The notes below the pieces were generated by a model. The model ran no database searches. It saw nothing but the letters and a program-made list of their open reading frames with translations, and was not told the origin of the DNA. The translations under genes and the position numbers were made by a program. Below, piece after piece: positions 33,262 through 41,138 of a DNA stretch of 64,000 bases; positions within the stretch are counted from its first letter, which is position 1; the number at the start of each line of letters is the position of its first letter. This stretch comes from Pararoseomonas baculiformis (GTDB lineage: Bacteria > Pseudomonadota > Alphaproteobacteria > Acetobacterales > Acetobacteraceae): the NCBI RefSeq assembly GCF_017813395.1, contig NZ_JAGIZB010000013.1:62001-126000 (forward strand). The letters run 5' to 3'.

Positions 33262-34130
33262 TCTACCGCGTCCGGCATGTCACCTCCTACGCCTATGAGG
33301 CACCCGTGGAGATGGCGACGCATCTCCTGCACCTGCTGCCGCGCCCGCTGGAGCGCCAGCGCGTGCTGAAGGCCAGGCTGACCAGCGACCCCGTGCCAAC
33401 CCGGCGGGAGGAAAGCACCGACCATTTCGGCAACCACACGGCCTGGCTCTACCTGGACCGTCCCCATACGCGGTTCAGCGTGACGGCCGAGTCCGTCGTC
33501 GATGTGACTTCCCCGCCCCGGATGCCGGAGGTCACGCCGCCCTGGGCCTCGATCCGAGAGGCGGCGCTTGGCCATCCGGAGGTGGCCGAGTTCCTGTTCC
33601 CGAGCCCATCCCTGCCGCCCGTTGAGGCAGCGCGCGACTACTTCGCCCCCTATTTCGCCCCGGGGCGCCCTGCTGGGCAGGCGGCGCTGGAGATGATCGC
33701 GCGCTTCCGGGACGGCATGGCTTTCCGGGCGGGTGTGACCACTGTTTCCACCCCCGTGGAGGAGGTGCTGCGCCGCCGCGCCGGGGTTTGCCAGGATTTC
33801 GCGCATCTGATGATCACGGGGCTGCGGATGCTCGGCATCCCGGCTCGCTATGTCTCCGGCTATGTCCGCACGCACCCGCCGCCGGGCGGGGTGCGGCGCG
33901 TGGGCGCCGACCAGTCCCATGCCTGGGTCGCCGCCTGGCTGGGCGAGGAGGCCGGCTGGGTGGAGATGGACCCGACCAACAGCCTCTTCGTCGAGGAGGA
34001 GCATGTGGTGCTCGGCTGGGGGCGGGATTTCGGGGATGTGTCGCCGCTGCTGGGCGTCATCCTTGGCGGAGGGCACCACTCGGTCTCCGTCGGTGTGGAC
34101 ATGGACGAGCCGGAGGTGCTGCCGGGCTAG
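33258..34130 (+). CDS. Transglutaminase-like cysteine protease family protein
   Basis: 290 residues starting at GTG, overlapping the ATP-grasp stop by four bases. An N-terminal beta-rich domain (YRVRHVTSYAYEAPVEMATH, typical bacterial transglutaminase N domain) precedes the catalytic core with C178 (RAGVCQDFAHL), H221 (DQSHAWVAAW) and D238 (VEMDPTN). No signal peptide is present. These proteins regularly accompany ATP-grasp/alpha-E proteins, and may cleave or transfer the peptide that the partner builds. The biochemical role is unproven. Confidence 0.9.
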   Translation: MIYRVRHVTSYAYEAPVEMATHLLHLLPRPLERQRVLKARLTSDPVPTRREESTDHFGNHTAWLYLDRPHTRFSVTAESVVDVTSPPRMPEVTPPWASIREAALGHPEVAEFLFPSPSLPPVEAARDYFAPYFAPGRPAGQAALEMIARFRDGMAFRAGVTTVSTPVEEVLRRRAGVCQDFAHLMITGLRMLGIPARYVSGYVRTHPPPGGVRRVGADQSHAWVAAWLGEEAGWVEMDPTNSLFVEEEHVVLGWGRDFGDVSPLLGVILGGGHHSVSVGVDMDEPEVLPG

Positions 34131-34223
34131 GCGCTTCGGGCCGTCGCGCGGCATCCTTCCTGCATGGGCGGTGCATCCACGCCGGCTTGCCGGTGCCCTC
34201 GGTCCTCCGGAGAACGCCTGATC

Positions 34224-35249
34224 ATGAGCCTCCATCGCCGCACGCTGCTGGCCACCGGGGCAAGCCTGCCCCTGGCCCTGCCCGCCGTCCGAAGCGCCGC
34301 CGCCCAGGCGCCGATCCGCTTCTGCCTGGACTGGGCGCTGCAGGGGAACCACGGAATGTTCGCCCTGGCGGAGGACCGCGGCGTCTTCCGGCGCGAGGGG
34401 CTGGCCGTGCGGATGGATCGCGGATTCGGCTCGGGCGACACGGCCGTGAAGGTGGCAGCCGGCGCCTATGACATCGGCTACACCGACGTCTCCACCATGG
34501 TGAAGTTCAACGCGGAGAACCCGGACAAGCGGCTGGTCTCCATCTACCAGGTGCTCGACCGCACCGCGACGGCGCTGATCACCCTGAGGAAGAGCGGCAT
34601 CACCGATCCGAAGGCGGTGGCCGGCAAGCGGCTGGGCGCGCCGGAGGGCGAGGCGAGCCGCATGCTCTTCCCCGCCTTCGCGCGCGTGGCCGGGATCGAG
34701 GCATCGGGCATCCGCTGGACGAGCATGGCGGCGAATCTTCGCGACACCATGCTGGCCCAGGGCCAGGTGGATGCCGTGACGGGCTTCCTCTTCACCACCT
34801 TCTTCAACCTGGTCGGGCTGGGCGTGAAGGAGGAGGACATCATGGCCTGGCCCTATGCCGAGAACGGGCTGGACATCTATGGCAGCGCGGTGGTCGCCCG
34901 CGTGGACTGGCTGGAGCGGAACCCGCAGCAGGCCGCCGCCTTCGTGAAGGCTTCGGTGGAAGGGCTGAAGATGCTCCTCAACGAGCCCGATGCCGGCATG
35001 GCCGCGCTGAAGCGCCACGAGCCGCTCTTCGACGAGGCGCTGGAGAAGCGCCGCTGGGCCATGACGCGCGACCGTTCGATCCTGACTCCCCATGTGCGGG
35101 CGAATGCGAGCGGCGCCGTGGACATGGGCCGTGCCGAGACGCTGATCCGTGTGAACGCCGAGGCCTATGGCGTCACCACCCCGCCCAAGGCGGCGGAGAT
35201 GTTCACGGAGCGGTTCCTGCCTCCCGCCAGCGAGCGCAGGATCGGCTGA
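34224..35249 (+). CDS. NMT1-type ABC transporter substrate-binding protein
   Basis: 341 residues with an export signal (SLHRRTLLATGASLPLALPA, cleavage near AAAQ, residue 28). The fold is the NMT1/SsuA type: RFCLDWALQGNHGMFALAEDRGVF, then GSGDTAVKVAAGAYDIGYTDVS, suggesting a ligand such as a pyrimidine precursor, nitrile or sulfonate. It stands alone, 94 bp after the transglutaminase gene, with no permease nearby. Like the receptor at 29498 it could serve the receptor-less ATPase-permease pair upstream. Confidence 0.88.
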   Translation: MSLHRRTLLATGASLPLALPAVRSAAAQAPIRFCLDWALQGNHGMFALAEDRGVFRREGLAVRMDRGFGSGDTAVKVAAGAYDIGYTDVSTMVKFNAENPDKRLVSIYQVLDRTATALITLRKSGITDPKAVAGKRLGAPEGEASRMLFPAFARVAGIEASGIRWTSMAANLRDTMLAQGQVDAVTGFLFTTFFNLVGLGVKEEDIMAWPYAENGLDIYGSAVVARVDWLERNPQQAAAFVKASVEGLKMLLNEPDAGMAALKRHEPLFDEALEKRRWAMTRDRSILTPHVRANASGAVDMGRAETLIRVNAEAYGVTTPPKAAEMFTERFLPPASERRIG

Positions 35250-35271
35250 TTCCGGCCGGCGCGGCCCGGGT

Positions 35272-35997
35272 TCAGACCCCGGCCGCGCGCGGCGCCAGCA
35301 GCGCGGTGTCCACCCTCGCCTTCAGCGGCAGGTGGTCCGATGCACGGCGCGCCAGGCGCGTGTCATGCACCTCCACCACCGGGACCAGCCCTTTCGGATG
35401 GCCCAGGATGCGGTCGAGCGAGAGCATGGGCCGGAAGGCGGGGAAGCTTGGCGCGGGCGGCGGGGTGCCGAAGACGGGCTCCAGCACGCCCAGCACCGAG
35501 TGGCCCGGCCGCCATTCATTGAAGTCGCCGAGGACGAGGGTGGGCAGGCCAGATTCCGCCCCGGTCCGCATGGCGCCGAGCAGTCTCTCCGCCTGGATCC
35601 GCCTGCGGCCGGCGCCGAGGCTGAGATGGGTGGCGATCAGCCGGAAGCCGCCCCAGCCCAGGTCCAGCTCCGCGAGGATAGCCCCGCGGGGCTCCATGCC
35701 GCCCAGGCGCAGCCCGTGCGGTGGGGCGAGCAGCCGCGCCCCGGCACGCAGCAGCACCACATTGCTGCGCCAGCCCTGCTCCCCTTCCCGCTCCGCCACG
35801 CGAAGCGGATGCAGGCCGGTCTCGCGCGCCAGCCATGCCGCATCGAACATCGGCCGCGCCGGGTGGAAGTAGTGCTGCGCCTCCTGCAGGGCGATCAGGT
35901 CCGGGCGGATCTCGGCGATCACGCGGGCGATGCGATCCGGCCGGAACAGCCCGGCGGCATCGCGGCCCCGGTGCACGTTATAGGTGGCGACCAGCAT
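35272..35997 (-). CDS. Endonuclease/exonuclease/phosphatase family protein
   Basis: 241 residues of the EEP fold: start VATYNVHRGRDAAG with the asparagine, IALQEAQHY with the metal-binding glutamate, LIATHLSLG, LVLGDFNEW (D and N) and the last histidine in RRASDHLPLKA. There is no signal peptide. EEP members cleave DNA, or phosphodiesters in lipids and nucleotides; the specificity is unknown. It starts 9 bp after the stop of the membrane-protein gene upstream on the same strand, so the two form an operon. Confidence 0.88.
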   Translation of the reverse strand: MLVATYNVHRGRDAAGLFRPDRIARVIAEIRPDLIALQEAQHYFHPARPMFDAAWLARETGLHPLRVAEREGEQGWRSNVVLLRAGARLLAPPHGLRLGGMEPRGAILAELDLGWGGFRLIATHLSLGAGRRRIQAERLLGAMRTGAESGLPTLVLGDFNEWRPGHSVLGVLEPVFGTPPPAPSFPAFRPMLSLDRILGHPKGLVPVVEVHDTRLARRASDHLPLKARVDTALLAPRAAGV

Positions 35998-36006
35998 CCA
36001 TCGCCC

Positions 36007-36573
36007 TCAGCGCGGTGGGACGGAACGGCGCGCGACGGCGCCGGCGATGGTGGCGCCTGCCCCCGTCAGCAGCACGTCGGTCCAGGTATCCGTCCAGTCG
36101 CCGATCAGGTCGGTCGCCCATTCGAACACCTCCCATCCCGCCCCCAGGGCAAGGCCGAAGCCGGATGCCGCCAGCACCAGCCCGGCCCGTTCCCTCGGCC
36201 GCCCATCCGCCTGGAGCAGCGCGACGAAGACCATGCCGGCCAGGAACCCGCTGAGCAGATGCACGATCTCGTCATAGGGATTCACCCCATAGAACCAGTT
36301 CAGCCCATAGCCCGGGCTGGAGATGAGAGTGGCGAGGATCGGGGCCGCATCCACCCGGCGCGGCAGGGCTCGGATCCGGTGGGGCAGGACCTCCATCCGC
36401 TCCCGCGGGGGCAGGATCAGGCCGAGGCAGCCAAGCAGCGCCAGCAGCGTGCCCATGGCGGCGTTGCGCTTCTCCAGATCCCAGAACCACGCGGCCATGG
36501 CGAGGAGGGCGAGAATGCAGATCCAGGCGAAGGCGGATTGTCGGCGGACATCCTCACGCGTCAGCAGCGGCAA
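36007..36573 (-). CDS. DUF2238/YjdF-like integral membrane protein
   Basis: About 188 residues with five predicted membrane helices. The conserved part is LNWFYGVNPYDEIVHLLSGF followed later by GAGWEVFEWATD, resembling the YjdF/DUF2238 family, whose function is unknown. The start is uncertain: a TTG at 36573 follows GGGAGGGA and is my choice; a longer ATG frame to 36714 would run into the divergent dehydrogenase gene. It is cotranscribed with the EEP-family gene. Confidence 0.72.
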   Translation of the reverse strand: MPLLTREDVRRQSAFAWICILALLAMAAWFWDLEKRNAAMGTLLALLGCLGLILPPRERMEVLPHRIRALPRRVDAAPILATLISSPGYGLNWFYGVNPYDEIVHLLSGFLAGMVFVALLQADGRPRERAGLVLAASGFGLALGAGWEVFEWATDLIGDWTDTWTDVLLTGAGATIAGAVARRSVPPR

Positions 36574-36688
36574 CCCCGTCCCTCCCCTTGGCGAGCCTGA
36601 CCGCGGGGGAACGCATGGTGGGGCCGCAGGGTCGCATGGGGTGGAGGAGGCGTGATAGGGGCGGAGGACATCGCCAGGGAGCCGCCTG

Positions 36689-37687
36689 ATGAAGGTCGCC
36701 GTGTTCAGCGCCAAGCGCTACGACCGCCAGATGCTCGCGGAGCTGAACGGACCGCATGGCCATGCCCTGACCTTCCAGGAGGCGAGGCTGGAGCCGGAGA
36801 CGGTGGCCCTGGCATCCGGCTTTCCCGCCGTTTCGGTCTTCGTCAACGATCAGGTGGATGCGGGCGTGCTGGAAGCGCTGGCGGCCGGGGGCACGCGGCT
36901 GGTGGCCACGCGCTCCACCGGCTTCAACCAGATCGACCTGCGCGCCGCCGCCCGGTTGGGCATCCGGGTGACGCGCGTGGCGGACTACTCGCCCCATTCC
37001 GTCGCGGAATTCGCTGTGGGACTGCTCCTGGCGCTGAACCGGCGCATCCACAAGGCCTTCGAGCGCACCCGCAGCGGCAACTTCGAGTTGGACGGGCTGA
37101 TGGGCTTCGACCTGCATGGCCGGACGGTGGGTGTGATCGGCACGGGCAAGATCGGGCGCGTCTTCGCCCGGATCATGGCAGGCTTCGGCTGCCGGGTGCT
37201 GGGCCATGATCCCTTCCCCCACCCCGGGTTCGAGGCGCTGGGCGGCCGCTATGTGGAGCGGGAGGTGCTGGCGAGGGAGAGCGACGTGATATCCCTGCAC
37301 TGCCCCCTTACGGAAGACACACGTCATGTGGTGAATGCGGCGTTCCTCGCCAGCACCAGGCCGGGGCTGTTGCTGGTCAATACGAGCCGCGGCGGGTTGG
37401 TGGACACAAGGGCGGTGATCGCCGCGCTGAAGTCGCGCCGCCTCGGCGGGCTGGCCATCGATGTCTATGAGCAGGAAGCGAGCCTGTTCTTCCAGGACCG
37501 GTCCAGCGACATCATCGATGACGACCTGATCCAGCGGCTCGTCTCCTTCCCGAACGTGCTGCTGACCGGCCACCAGGCCTTCTTCACGCGTGAGGCCTTC
37601 GGGACGATCTGCGCGACCACGCTCGAGAGCATCACGGCCTTCGAGCGTGGCGAGGAACTGGCCAACGAGGTCCGGGCGCCGGGCTGA
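36689..37687 (+). CDS. ldhA: D-lactate dehydrogenase (D-2-hydroxyacid dehydrogenase family)
   Basis: 332 residues. The Rossmann nucleotide site is GVIGTGKIGRVFARIM (about 147-160). Catalytic residues of the family are visible: R in VNTSRGGLVD, E in IDVYEQEASLFF and H in TGHQAFFTREA. The YEQE...FF and HQAFFT stretches are typical of fermentative LdhA rather than phosphoglycerate dehydrogenase. It converts pyruvate and D-lactate with NAD. AGGGAG precedes the ATG. It converges on a Bug gene with 9 bp between the stops. Confidence 0.92.
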   Translation: MKVAVFSAKRYDRQMLAELNGPHGHALTFQEARLEPETVALASGFPAVSVFVNDQVDAGVLEALAAGGTRLVATRSTGFNQIDLRAAARLGIRVTRVADYSPHSVAEFAVGLLLALNRRIHKAFERTRSGNFELDGLMGFDLHGRTVGVIGTGKIGRVFARIMAGFGCRVLGHDPFPHPGFEALGGRYVEREVLARESDVISLHCPLTEDTRHVVNAAFLASTRPGLLLVNTSRGGLVDTRAVIAALKSRRLGGLAIDVYEQEASLFFQDRSSDIIDDDLIQRLVSFPNVLLTGHQAFFTREAFGTICATTLESITAFERGEELANEVRAPG

Positions 37688-37696
37688 GCGCCCGGG

Positions 37697-38686
37697 CTAC
37701 TGCACGCGGATGTTCTGCTCCTTGATGATGCGCGCCCAGCGCTCCGTCTCCGCCGCGATGCGCTCGGCGAATCCGGCCTGGGTGTTGGGCAGGTAGATCA
37801 GCGCCTGCTCCTGCAGCAGCTTCCTGATCTCGGACGTGGCGGCGGCCTCGGTATAGGCCGTGTAGAGCCGCTCGATGACCGGGCGCGGCGTGCCGGCCGG
37901 AGCGATGACGGCGTACCAGCCGACCACATCCACTTCCGGATAGCCGGATTCCGCCAGGGTGGGCACATCCGGCAGGAGCGGCACGCGCTGCGGCGTGGTG
38001 ACCGCCAGTGCCTTGATGGCGCCGGAGCGGATCTGCGGCAGCATCAGGGGGAGCGCGTCGAACATCGCGTGCACATCCCCGGCGAAGATGGCCGGCAGCG
38101 TCTGGTTGGGGCCGTGATAGGGCACATGCTCCATCTGCAACCCATCCCGTTCCTTGATCATCTCGAAAACGAGGTGCTGCGGCGTGCCCACGCCGACGGA
38201 GGCCATGTTCATCCGGCCCGGGCGCTGCTTCGCCAGCGCGACCAGCTCCGCCACGTTGCTCGCCGGCAGGTCCTTGTTCGCCACGAGCACGAGCGGCGAG
38301 GCCGCGAACATCGTCACCGGCACGAGGTCCCGGCGTGCGTCATAGGGCAGGTTGGAATAGAGATTGGGAAAGATGGTCAGCGGGCCGAGATTGCCCATGC
38401 CGATGGTGTAGCCATCCGGCGCCGCGCGGGCGATTTCCGCCACGCCGATGCGCCCGCCCGCCCCCGCCTTGAAGTCGTTCACGACGGAGGCGCCAAGGAT
38501 GCGGGAAACCTGGTCGTTGAAGGCGCGGGCCAGCAGGTCGTTCAGCCCCCCGGGCGGCCAGGGTACGATGAAGCGAATGGGCTTGGCCGGCCAGGATGCC
38601 TGGGCCAGGGCCGGCCGCGCCAGAGCCGGTGGCAGCGCGGAGGCAGAGAGAAGTGCGGCGAGGTCGCGGCGGCGCAGATCGGTCAT
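37697..38686 (-). CDS. Bug/TctC family tripartite tricarboxylate transporter receptor (3 of 4)
   Basis: 329 residues with a twin-arginine-like signal (LRRRDLAALLSASALPPALA, cleavage near ALAQ). It has KPIRFIVPWPPGGLND, where the usual PFAAGG reads PWPPGG, VVNDFKAGAGGRIGVAE and MEHVPYHGPNQ. AGGGGA precedes the ATG. It is divergent from the dioxygenase gene by 149 bp; the pair may be co-regulated for uptake and oxidation of one substrate. There are no TctA/TctB partners. Confidence 0.92.
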   Translation of the reverse strand: MTDLRRRDLAALLSASALPPALARPALAQASWPAKPIRFIVPWPPGGLNDLLARAFNDQVSRILGASVVNDFKAGAGGRIGVAEIARAAPDGYTIGMGNLGPLTIFPNLYSNLPYDARRDLVPVTMFAASPLVLVANKDLPASNVAELVALAKQRPGRMNMASVGVGTPQHLVFEMIKERDGLQMEHVPYHGPNQTLPAIFAGDVHAMFDALPLMLPQIRSGAIKALAVTTPQRVPLLPDVPTLAESGYPEVDVVGWYAVIAPAGTPRPVIERLYTAYTEAAATSEIRKLLQEQALIYLPNTQAGFAERIAAETERWARIIKEQNIRVQ

Positions 38687-38835
38687 CGAATCCCCTGGAT
38701 GGGCGCTGTTTCGCGCATCTTGCCGCAGCCTGCGGGCGCCGCCCAAGGCCGCCGGAGCGCGGATGACGCGCTGCGATGCAGCCGCCATGCCATTTCGGGT
38801 TGACCGGCCGCGGCGCGCGCGCGACCGTTTCCGCC

Positions 38836-39912
38836 ATGCAGAGCGAACATCTGAAGCCGATCGGTGGCCGCGCCGCCTGGACCGGCGCCGAACTCACCCA
38901 GGACCCGAGTTGGGTCTTCCGCTTCGATGCGCCGGCGCTGGCCGAGATCGACGCCGCCCTCGCGGGCATACGCCAGCGCGGCCTGCCGCTCCCGCGCATT
39001 CGCGCGGCCGATTTCCCCCTGCCCTCCGCGCGGCCCCTGCTGGACGCCGTGTCGAAGGAGCTGGAGGAAGGGCGCGGCCTGGTCCGGATCTCCGGCCTGC
39101 CGGCGGACCGCTATTCCGCTGAGGATCTCAGGACGGTGTTCTGGGGACTGTGCGCCCATCTCGGCACGCCGCTGCCGCAGAATACCGGGGGCGAGATCCT
39201 GGCCGAGGTGAAGGACGAGACGGGAACGGGCGCCGCCATCACGGGCCCGGACGCTTCCGGCGCTGTGCCTTCCGCGCGGGCGCGCTCCCGCTCCACCGGC
39301 CCGCTGCGCTTCCATACGGACAAGTGCGACGTGCTGGCGCTTCTCTGCGCCTCCAACGGCATCGCCGGGGGGGAGAGCCGCATCGTCTCCACCGTTGCCA
39401 TCCATGACGCCTTCGCGGAGCGGCGGCCTGACCTGCTGGACGTCCTCTACCAGGATTTTTACCGCATGCGCCCGGCCGATGAGGAAGGCGAAGGCCATGC
39501 GGAACGCGTCTTCACCATGCCGGTCTTTTCGCGCGGGCCGAACGGTGCCTTCACCAGCCAGTATTCCCGCACCTATGTGGAGATGGCGCATGCCGAGCCG
39601 GGCGTGCCGCCGCTGCGGCCCGAGCAGATCGAGGCGATGGACATGCTGGCCGCCATCGCGGACGAACTGTCCCTGCAGCTGCCCTTCGAGGCCGGGCAGA
39701 TCCAGCTGATGAACCAGCATGTCACCTATCATGGCCGCACCGCCTATGCCGATGACGCGGCGTCCGGCGCCTCGCGCGTGCTGATGCGGATCTGGCTGGC
39801 CACGCCGAACAGCCGGGCGCTTCCGGCGGGGCATGCGGTGCAGTGGGGCTCCACGGCGCCCGGCGCGGTGCGGGGTGGCGCCCTTCCGGGGCGCTCCGCC
39901 CTGGCCGCCTGA
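38836..39912 (+). CDS. TauD/TfdA family Fe(II)/2-oxoglutarate dioxygenase
   Basis: 358 residues. The iron ligands are H and D in RFHTDKCD and the distal H in HVTYHGRTAYAD, with the 2-oxoglutarate arginine in SRVLMRIWLAT. The N-terminal 100 residues are longer than in TauD and resemble the clavaminate-synthase-like/gamma-butyrobetaine group. The substrate is unknown. Bug receptors flank it on both sides and point towards it, so it may oxidise a carboxylate taken up through one of them. Confidence 0.88.
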   Translation: MQSEHLKPIGGRAAWTGAELTQDPSWVFRFDAPALAEIDAALAGIRQRGLPLPRIRAADFPLPSARPLLDAVSKELEEGRGLVRISGLPADRYSAEDLRTVFWGLCAHLGTPLPQNTGGEILAEVKDETGTGAAITGPDASGAVPSARARSRSTGPLRFHTDKCDVLALLCASNGIAGGESRIVSTVAIHDAFAERRPDLLDVLYQDFYRMRPADEEGEGHAERVFTMPVFSRGPNGAFTSQYSRTYVEMAHAEPGVPPLRPEQIEAMDMLAAIADELSLQLPFEAGQIQLMNQHVTYHGRTAYADDAASGASRVLMRIWLATPNSRALPAGHAVQWGSTAPGAVRGGALPGRSALAA

Positions 39913-39924
39913 CCCACCCCTGAA

Positions 39925-39949
39925 GGGGAGCCCCGGCGGCTCCCCCTTT
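39925..39949. terminator. Hairpin terminator after the dioxygenase gene
   Basis: GGGGAGCC (39925-39932) and GGCTCCCC (39938-39945) form an 8-bp stem with loop CCGGC, followed by CTTT on the plus strand. It begins 12 bp after the dioxygenase stop. Confidence 0.75.
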
Positions 39950-39994
39950 CCTGCATGGGCGGGGCACGATGCGGCGCCCCACGCCTCTCCGGCC

Positions 39995-40957
39995 TCAGTC
40001 CGGCTGGATTTTCGCTTCCCGCACCACGCGGGTCCATTCGTCCAGCTCCCGGTTGACGCGCGCCTGGAGCTCGGCGGGTTGCAGGATCCGGATGATCGCG
40101 CCCTGCTCCTCGGCTCGGCGGCGGAATTCGGGCGTGTTGACCACGGCGTTGCAGGCCTCCGTGAGGCGCCTCAAGGTGGCTTCCGGCGTGCCGGCCGGCG
40201 CGAACACCGCGAACCAGCCGATTACCTCCAGATCCGCCAGCCCGGCCTCGGCCAGGGTGGGAACATCCGGCAAGGCCGGGTGGCGCGTGCCGGCGGTGAT
40301 GGCGATGGCCTTCAGCTTGCCCTCGCGCACGAAGGGCATCAGCGGCGGCGGGGTGGTCATCATCATCTGCACGCGCCCCGCTACCAGGTCCTGCGTGGCG
40401 GGGCCGGTGCCGCGATAGGGAACATGGATCATGTCCGTGCCCGTGCGCAGCTTCAGCAGTTCCGTGCCGAGATGCTGGAGGGAGCCGGTGCCGGAGGAGG
40501 CATAGTTCAGCTTGCCCGGATTCGCCTTCGCATAGGCCACCAGTTCCTGCAGGTTCGCGGCCGGGACCGAGGGGTGCAGGAAGATGACCTGCGGCGCGTC
40601 CAGCAGCAGGGAGACCGGCGCGAAATCCTTCCGCACGTCATAGCCGATATTCGGCACGATGGCGGGCGAGCCCACATGGTAGCCGGAATACTGCACTAGA
40701 AGCCGGGTCCCGTCCGGCCGCGCGCGGGCCACGTCCTGCGTACCCAGCGCCCCATTGGCGCCGGCCTTGTTCTCCACCACCACGGGCTGGCCCAGCTGGC
40801 GGGAGAGCGGCTCCGCCAGCAGTCGGGCGGCGAAATCGGTGGTACCGGCGGGGGCCGTGGGAACCACGAGCGTGATGCTGTTCGACTGTGCGCTGGCCCG
40901 GCCGGCCACGCCCGCCACGGCAAGCCCCGCCAGGGCTGCGCGCCTGGAAAGCGTCAT
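39995..40957 (-). CDS. Bug/TctC family tripartite tricarboxylate transporter receptor (4 of 4)
   Basis: 320 residues with an export signal (LSRRAALAGLAVAGVAGRAS, cleavage near ASAQ). It has SITLVVPTAPAGTTD, VVENKAGANGALGTQ and IHVPYRGTGPA. A perfect AAGGAGG ribosome site precedes the ATG, suggesting high expression. It diverges from the TonB-dependent receptor gene, so the Fur-like elements in the shared spacer might influence it too. Confidence 0.92.
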   Translation of the reverse strand: MTLSRRAALAGLAVAGVAGRASAQSNSITLVVPTAPAGTTDFAARLLAEPLSRQLGQPVVVENKAGANGALGTQDVARARPDGTRLLVQYSGYHVGSPAIVPNIGYDVRKDFAPVSLLLDAPQVIFLHPSVPAANLQELVAYAKANPGKLNYASSGTGSLQHLGTELLKLRTGTDMIHVPYRGTGPATQDLVAGRVQMMMTTPPPLMPFVREGKLKAIAITAGTRHPALPDVPTLAEAGLADLEVIGWFAVFAPAGTPEATLRRLTEACNAVVNTPEFRRRAEEQGAIIRILQPAELQARVNRELDEWTRVVREAKIQPD

Positions 40958-41035
40958 GGTTCTTCCTCCTTAGACATTGCGGGAAGGATAGACCAAGGCC
41001 CCGGGCTTGCCATCGGGAATGCTCCAGCCCGGCGA

Positions 41036-41052
41036 ATGCGAAAAATTCGCAT
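41036..41052. promoter_or_regulatory. AT-rich palindrome upstream of the TonB receptor (Fur-type operator candidate)
   Basis: ATGCGAA (41036-41042) and TTCGCAT (41046-41052) form a perfect 7-bp inverted repeat around AAA. It lies between the divergent Bug and TonB receptor genes, 87 bp before the TonB start. Spacing and composition resemble Fur-family sites. Confidence 0.55.
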
Positions 41053-41061
41053 CATCTTACT

Positions 41062-41082
41062 TGCAAGGCGTTCTCATTCGCG
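41062..41082 (+). promoter_or_regulatory. Fur-box-like sequence
   Basis: TGCAAGGCGTTCTCATTCGCG has the TTCTCATT core and TGCAA left arm of classical proteobacterial Fur boxes (TGCAAATGATTCTCATTTGCA type), with mismatches in the middle and right arm. It is 57 bp before the TonB receptor start. Iron-dependent repression is the expected outcome. Confidence 0.5.
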
Positions 41083-41138
41083 TGTTTCTGGGCTACCGGG
41101 TCGCGAAGCCGGATCGCCGGAATCGCGCGGAGACCAAG

